Shown here piece by piece: positions 60,606 to 64,000 of a stretch of 64,000 nt of DNA. The notes under the pieces are model-generated. The model was not told where the DNA came from and searched no databases. It saw nothing but the letters and a program-made list of their open reading frames with translations. The position numbers and the translations under genes are program-made. Position 1 is the first letter of the stretch, and each line of letters opens with the position of its first letter. Source of the stretch: Pedobacter nyackensis (GTDB taxonomy: Bacteria; Bacteroidota; Bacteroidia; Sphingobacteriales; Sphingobacteriaceae); the NCBI RefSeq assembly GCF_900176505.1, contig NZ_FWYB01000009.1, positions 124,001 through 188,000 of the forward strand. The letters run 5' to 3'.

Positions 60606-62309
60606 TTATGCCTCCTGAAAAGTATGATGTTCACTTTTAGTGGTTTCTTCGATATATGCCCCAAGCGCTTTGTACTTTAAAAAGCGGGACTCATAATAAG
60701 CGACAGATTCTTCTTCGGGGATATATTCCTTATCAAAGCCGCTGCCCATACCCAGCATTGCAGCCTCAACATTAGGATATATACCAGCTACTACAGCAGC
60801 GAACATCGCCGCACCTAAAGCGCAGGTATGCTCAAACTGATGAATTCGGATAGGCATATTCAATACATTGGCCATCGTTTGCATCACAAAGGGTGATTTC
60901 TTGGCTACACCGCCAATACCGATGATACCTTTTACAGGAATTCCTTCCGTTCTGAAACGGTCGACGATATTTTTAGCACCAAAACAAGTTGCTTCTACCA
61001 ATGCCCTGAACAGGCGTGGCGCATCAGTCCCCAGATCAAGGTTGTTGATGGCACCTTTTAGTTCCTGATTGGCATCAGGAGTTCTTCTTCCGTTTAACCA
61101 GTCAATTGCCAGTTCATCATCATTGGTTTTGGGCAACAAAGCCGCCTGCTTACTTAATTCAGGGATAAGCCGATCTAAAAGTTCTTTCTCTAGTGCAGCT
61201 GCTGTATTAGGGGTTAACAGGGCTGAGTTTTTTAATAGATTTTTAATAGGCCAGGCCAGTACCCCCTTAAACCAGGCATATACATCACCAAAAGCCGATT
61301 GTCCGGCTTCAAGGCCAGGCATTCCGGGAATAACAGAACCATTCACTTGTCCGCAAATTCCTTTTATGAGTTTGCCATCAATATCTTCTTGTGGTACGAC
61401 CAGAATATCACAGGTAGAAGTACCCATTACTTTACTTAGATGATAAGGCTCAATTTGTCCGCCTACAGCGCCCATATGCGCATCAAAGGCACCAACACCA
61501 ATCACAACATCAGTACTTAGGCCGAGGCGTTCAGCCCATTCCTCACTCAGGTTTCCTGCAGATACGTCAGAAGTGAAGGTCTCTTTATACAGGCGATCGG
61601 TGAAACCATCCAGTAATGGATCTAAAGCTGTAAAGAAATCATTTGGAGGTAAGCCGCCAAATTCTTCCGCCCACAGTGCTTTATGTCCGGCTGCACAGCG
61701 ACTTCTTTTCATCTGCGAAATGTGGTTGCCGCCGGTAAGTAAGAAAGGGACCCAATCGCAATGCTCTACCCATGAGTAGCAGGCATTTTTTACCACTTCA
61801 TCAGCACGTAAAATATGTAACAATTTAGCCCAGAACCATTCTGATGAATAAATTCCGCCACAATATTTAAGGTAATTGGTGTCGTATTTTGCGGCGTACT
61901 GGTTGATTTGCATCGCCTCTTTTACAGCGGTATGGTCTTTCCATAGCACAAACATGGCATTTGGATTGTTCTCAAATTCGGGTAAAAGAGCCAGGGGAGT
62001 ACCCTGCTGGTTCACTGCAACTGGCGAAGAACCAGTTGTATCAACAGCTATAGCTTTTATGGAATTGGCTATTGGTGTACCACCAGCTTTCTGTATACAG
62101 TCTTTTATACTTTGTTCAAGACCTTCGATATAATCTAAGGGATGCTGCCTGAACTGGTTTTGTGCAGGATTGCAGAATAAACCTTTCTGCCAGCGGGGAT
62201 AGTAGAAAACGGATGAAGCCAGTTCTGCTCCGTCTTTTGCGTTTATAATTACTGAACGCACAGAATCCGATCCATAATCAATCCCAATAACGTATTGATC
62301 TTTGCTCAT
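60606..62309 (-). CDS. araB: Ribulokinase
   Basis: 567 residues, an FGGY carbohydrate kinase. Signatures: the ATPase start G-I-D-Y-G-S-D-S-V-R-S, A-V-D-T-T-G-S-S-P near residue 90, G-V-G-A-F-D-A-H-M-G-A-V-G-G in the substrate-binding area, and the C-terminal G-I-G-G-V-A-K-K-S-P-F and L-G-A-A-M-F-A-A segments. It phosphorylates L-ribulose with ATP. It is the first gene of the arabinose operon, and its upstream gap holds two matching palindromes. Confidence 0.95.
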   Translation of the reverse strand: MSKDQYVIGIDYGSDSVRSVIINAKDGAELASSVFYYPRWQKGLFCNPAQNQFRQHPLDYIEGLEQSIKDCIQKAGGTPIANSIKAIAVDTTGSSPVAVNQQGTPLALLPEFENNPNAMFVLWKDHTAVKEAMQINQYAAKYDTNYLKYCGGIYSSEWFWAKLLHILRADEVVKNACYSWVEHCDWVPFLLTGGNHISQMKRSRCAAGHKALWAEEFGGLPPNDFFTALDPLLDGFTDRLYKETFTSDVSAGNLSEEWAERLGLSTDVVIGVGAFDAHMGAVGGQIEPYHLSKVMGTSTCDILVVPQEDIDGKLIKGICGQVNGSVIPGMPGLEAGQSAFGDVYAWFKGVLAWPIKNLLKNSALLTPNTAAALEKELLDRLIPELSKQAALLPKTNDDELAIDWLNGRRTPDANQELKGAINNLDLGTDAPRLFRALVEATCFGAKNIVDRFRTEGIPVKGIIGIGGVAKKSPFVMQTMANVLNMPIRIHQFEHTCALGAAMFAAVVAGIYPNVEAAMLGMGSGFDKEYIPEEESVAYYESRFLKYKALGAYIEETTKSEHHTFQEA

Positions 62310-62341
62310 ATTTAGTTTTATAAATGTCTAATTAACGTTTA

Positions 62342-62371
62342 TTTATTTAAATAAAAGAATTTATTTAAATA
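62342..62371. promoter_or_regulatory. Two AT-rich palindromes upstream of araB, candidate AraR operators
   Basis: A perfect 14-base palindrome TTTATTTAAATAAA lies at 62342-62355, and its 10-base core TATTTAAATA recurs exactly at 62362-62371, 18 bases further on. They sit about 30-60 bases upstream of the araB start. Nudix-type AraR proteins bind palindromes in front of arabinose genes, so these are the best candidates, but AT-rich palindromes can arise by chance. Confidence 0.45.
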
Positions 62372-62373
62372 TT

Positions 62374-62392
62374 CCTTAGAAATGAGCTAAGG
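62374..62392 (-). terminator. Small hairpin after araR
   Basis: CCTTAG (62374-62379) and CTAAGG (62387-62392) form a perfect 6-base stem with a 7-base loop, six bases downstream of the araR stop on the minus strand. The following bases are A/T-rich but not a pure T-tract, so termination would be weak. Read-through into araB cannot be excluded. Confidence 0.35.
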
Positions 62393-62397
62393 TCTTA

Positions 62398-63120
62398 TTA
62401 TACAGATGTTAATTTATCTGGGTTTGGGATGAAGTTTAAGAAGGCCTGGAAGTTTTCTTTGTACTTTTTCTTATCAAGTTTAAAATAGAAGGCTCCCTTT
62501 TTGGATGCTGATTTATCTTTTTCAGCAAGCTTGATGAGTAGCTTTGTTGCAGTTAATTTTCTAACGAAATTTCTGTTGTCTATTTGTGTACTGTACACAT
62601 CTTCGTATAGATTTTGTAATTGCGGGATGGTAAACTTTTTAGGTAAAAGTTCAAACAGGACGGGGTGTAGCGCTGCTTTATACCTTATTTTCTTTTTGGC
62701 AGTCTCCACCATCTCTTCATGATCAAATATCAATTGAGGGGTTTCTTTTAACGGGAACCACTCGGCATGATACTGGTCGCTAATTTGCGCCTCATATTTA
62801 TGTATATCTATCAATGCAAAATAGGTTACCGACAGGGTTCTTTCAATAGGATCGCGCATTGGATTTCCGTAGGCCTGAATTTGCTCCAGGTATACATCTT
62901 TCAAACCTGTAAGTTGGGTAAGTATGCGGTTTGCTGCATCATCAAGACTTTCTTTCGGTGTTACAAATCCACCCATTAAGCTCCATTTACCTTTTTCAGG
63001 TTCAAATCCCCTTTTAATCAGAAGTATTTTGAGGTGTTCACCATCAAAGCCGAAAACGATGCAATCCACAGCAATTAAAAATCGGTTTTGGTCAGAATAC
63101 TGTTTCATTGGCATATCCAT
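62398..63120 (-). CDS. araR: Nudix-domain arabinose regulator AraR
   Basis: 240 residues. Residues 12-140 form a Nudix domain whose box keeps Gly51, Glu57, Arg65 and Gly72-Leu73 but has Ile66, Gln69 and Leu70 where hydrolases have catalytic Glu residues, so it should sense rather than hydrolyse. A winged helix-turn-helix follows at about residues 150-230 (F-T-I-P-Q-L-Q-N-L-Y-E-D-V, R-K-L-T-A-T-K-L-L). This is the arrangement of the characterised Bacteroides AraR, which responds to L-arabinose. It is adjacent to araBDA. Start codons at 63120 and 63114 are both possible. Confidence 0.9.
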   Translation of the reverse strand: MDMPMKQYSDQNRFLIAVDCIVFGFDGEHLKILLIKRGFEPEKGKWSLMGGFVTPKESLDDAANRILTQLTGLKDVYLEQIQAYGNPMRDPIERTLSVTYFALIDIHKYEAQISDQYHAEWFPLKETPQLIFDHEEMVETAKKKIRYKAALHPVLFELLPKKFTIPQLQNLYEDVYSTQIDNRNFVRKLTATKLLIKLAEKDKSASKKGAFYFKLDKKKYKENFQAFLNFIPNPDKLTSV

Positions 63121-63178
63121 TTTGTATTTAACTGTTTGATGGTAAAGTTATCATATATCATTAAATATTAATTGTTGT

Positions 63179-63209
63179 TTTGACGTTTAATATACTTTTT
63201 CTACATTAG
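63179..63209 (+). promoter_or_regulatory. Candidate promoter for the mutarotase gene
   Basis: TTTG at 63179-63182 and TACATTAG at 63202-63209 (one mismatch to TAnnTTTG) are separated by 19 bases, the usual Bacteroidota spacing, and lie 31 bases before the start codon of the aldose epimerase gene. Confidence 0.4.
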
Positions 63210-63218
63210 ACTTACGAT

Positions 63219-63248
63219 CAAATATAAAACTCACATAATTATGAACAA
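63219..63248 (-). promoter_or_regulatory. Candidate promoter for araR
   Basis: On the minus strand TTG (63246-63248) and TATATTTG (63219-63226) are 19 bases apart and both match the Bacteroidota consensus exactly. The -33 box falls within the first codons of the divergent mutarotase gene, and the leader to araR would be about 90 bases. Confidence 0.4.
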
Positions 63249-64000
63249 GAACCTTAATTCAATTTGTTTAATTTTTATTGCTACATGGGTACTAAGTGGC
63301 TGTGTAGGCCATGATTCTACCGCAGTTTCTGTTGCAGCGAGCCCTGATGCAGGTGGTTTTAATGGCACGGTCAATGGAAAAGTAGTAGCGCTTTACGTCT
63401 TAAAAAATAAAAATGGTGTAGAAACCTCGATTACCAATTATGGGGGACGGGTAGTTTCATTATTAGTGCCAGACAAGAAGAATGAGCTTAAGGACATTGT
63501 TTTGGGCTATGATAGTCTTACTTCCTATCAGAAAAAGGGTGAGCCCTTTTTTGGGGCCTTAATTGGTCGTTACGGCAATCGTATAGCAAAAGGGAAATTT
63601 ACATTAAACGGTAAAGCTTATCAGCTGGAATTAAACGATGGTGTAAATACTTTGCATGGTGGTTCCAATGGCTTCTACGGCCAGGTTTGGGATGCTAAAA
63701 AAGTAAATGATCAGACACTTGAACTTAGTTATTTTTCTAAGGATGGTGAAGCAGGATATCCGGGTAATTTAACCGTAAAAGTAGTATATGAATTGACGAA
63801 TGATAATGCACTTAAAATAAGTTACCATGCCACCACAGATAAGCATACCGTAGTTAACCTTACCAATCATGCTTATTTCAACCTGAATGGTGAAGGAGAT
63901 TCGACGATTACGGATCATTTGTTAACCATTGATGCTGATGATTATACACCGGTTGATTCAACTTTAATTCCTACAGGGAAAATTGAAAAGGTAGCAGGAA
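63241..64000 (+). CDS. Lipoprotein aldose 1-epimerase (mutarotase), 3' truncated
   Basis: The frame is open from ATG 63241 to the window edge (253 codons). The N-terminus is a lipoprotein signal: a hydrophobic stretch followed by the lipobox L-S-G-C with Cys at residue 21, so the enzyme is probably anchored in the periplasm or outer membrane. The GalM-type fold shows N-Y-G-G-R-V-V-S-L, G-R-Y-G-N-R-I-A-K-G-K-F, N-T-L-H-G-G with the first active-site His, and L-T-N-H-A-Y-F-N-L with the second. It would speed anomer interconversion of arabinose or galactose before uptake. It diverges from araR, a normal companion in Bacteroidota arabinose loci. Confidence 0.9.
   Translation, partial: MNKNLNSICLIFIATWVLSGCVGHDSTAVSVAASPDAGGFNGTVNGKVVALYVLKNKNGVETSITNYGGRVVSLLVPDKKNELKDIVLGYDSLTSYQKKGEPFFGALIGRYGNRIAKGKFTLNGKAYQLELNDGVNTLHGGSNGFYGQVWDAKKVNDQTLELSYFSKDGEAGYPGNLTVKVVYELTNDNALKISYHATTDKHTVVNLTNHAYFNLNGEGDSTITDHLLTIDADDYTPVDSTLIPTGKIEKVAG

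Overview
The window looks like chromosome of a Bacteroidota bacterium, most probably Sphingobacteriaceae (Pedobacter/Mucilaginibacter type). The basis is the protein families (secreted GH78, GH106, GH127, GH2 and GH105 enzymes, FucP-type sugar porter, Nudix-type AraR), the lack of Shine-Dalgarno sequences, and promoter-like TAnnTTTG boxes. The genus is inference. No rRNA, tRNA, CRISPR array, transposase or integrase was seen, and no gap between genes exceeds 300 bases. Layout: 1-19575 is a tightly spaced plus-strand run with signal-peptide enzymes (two sialidase-fold proteins, an SGNH acetylesterase, GH2, two GH78 rhamnosidases, an STN-esterase, a Tat-exported TIM-barrel protein, and a beta-helix protein carrying a rhamnose-mutarotase-like tail), a Gfo/Idh dehydrogenase and a Na+/solute symporter. 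Positions 19576-23881 hold unrelated singletons (DinB-like protein, beta-helix-PDZ protein, thioredoxin-reductase-like flavoprotein) separated by short repeats and dyads. 
 A minus-strand IclR regulator (23882-24655) faces a second plus-strand run, 24870-56574. That run contains GH78, a five-bladed propeller glycosidase, GH2, a six-gene cytoplasmic module (two solute-binding-fold proteins without signal peptides, two CaiB/BaiF CoA-transferases, Gfo/Idh, MaoC), a FucP-type porter, GH106, GH127, then a second metabolic module (RuBisCO-like protein, DUF1537 acid-sugar kinase, Asp/Glu-racemase-fold protein, BASS carrier), then an acetylesterase, a DUF5703 (alpha/alpha)6 enzyme, GH88/105, an SDR and a zinc alcohol dehydrogenase. 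A hairpin terminator at 56601-56635 closes the run. 
 The right end is a textbook arabinose locus on the minus strand: araR, araB, araD, araA and an SSS transporter, with a divergent lipoprotein aldose 1-epimerase running off the window. 
 Taken together, the enzymes would strip rhamnose, arabinofuranose, galactosyl/uronosyl and acetyl groups from a rhamnose-rich, pectin-like glycan. The porters would import the sugars, and two unusual acid-sugar modules would process less common sugar acids. The RuBisCO-like protein next to a DUF1537 kinase recalls the published apionate route (OiaK/OiaX), which hints at an apiose-containing glycan such as rhamnogalacturonan II; this is inference. No SusC/SusD pair is present in the window, although the left edge cuts through the first enzyme operon.
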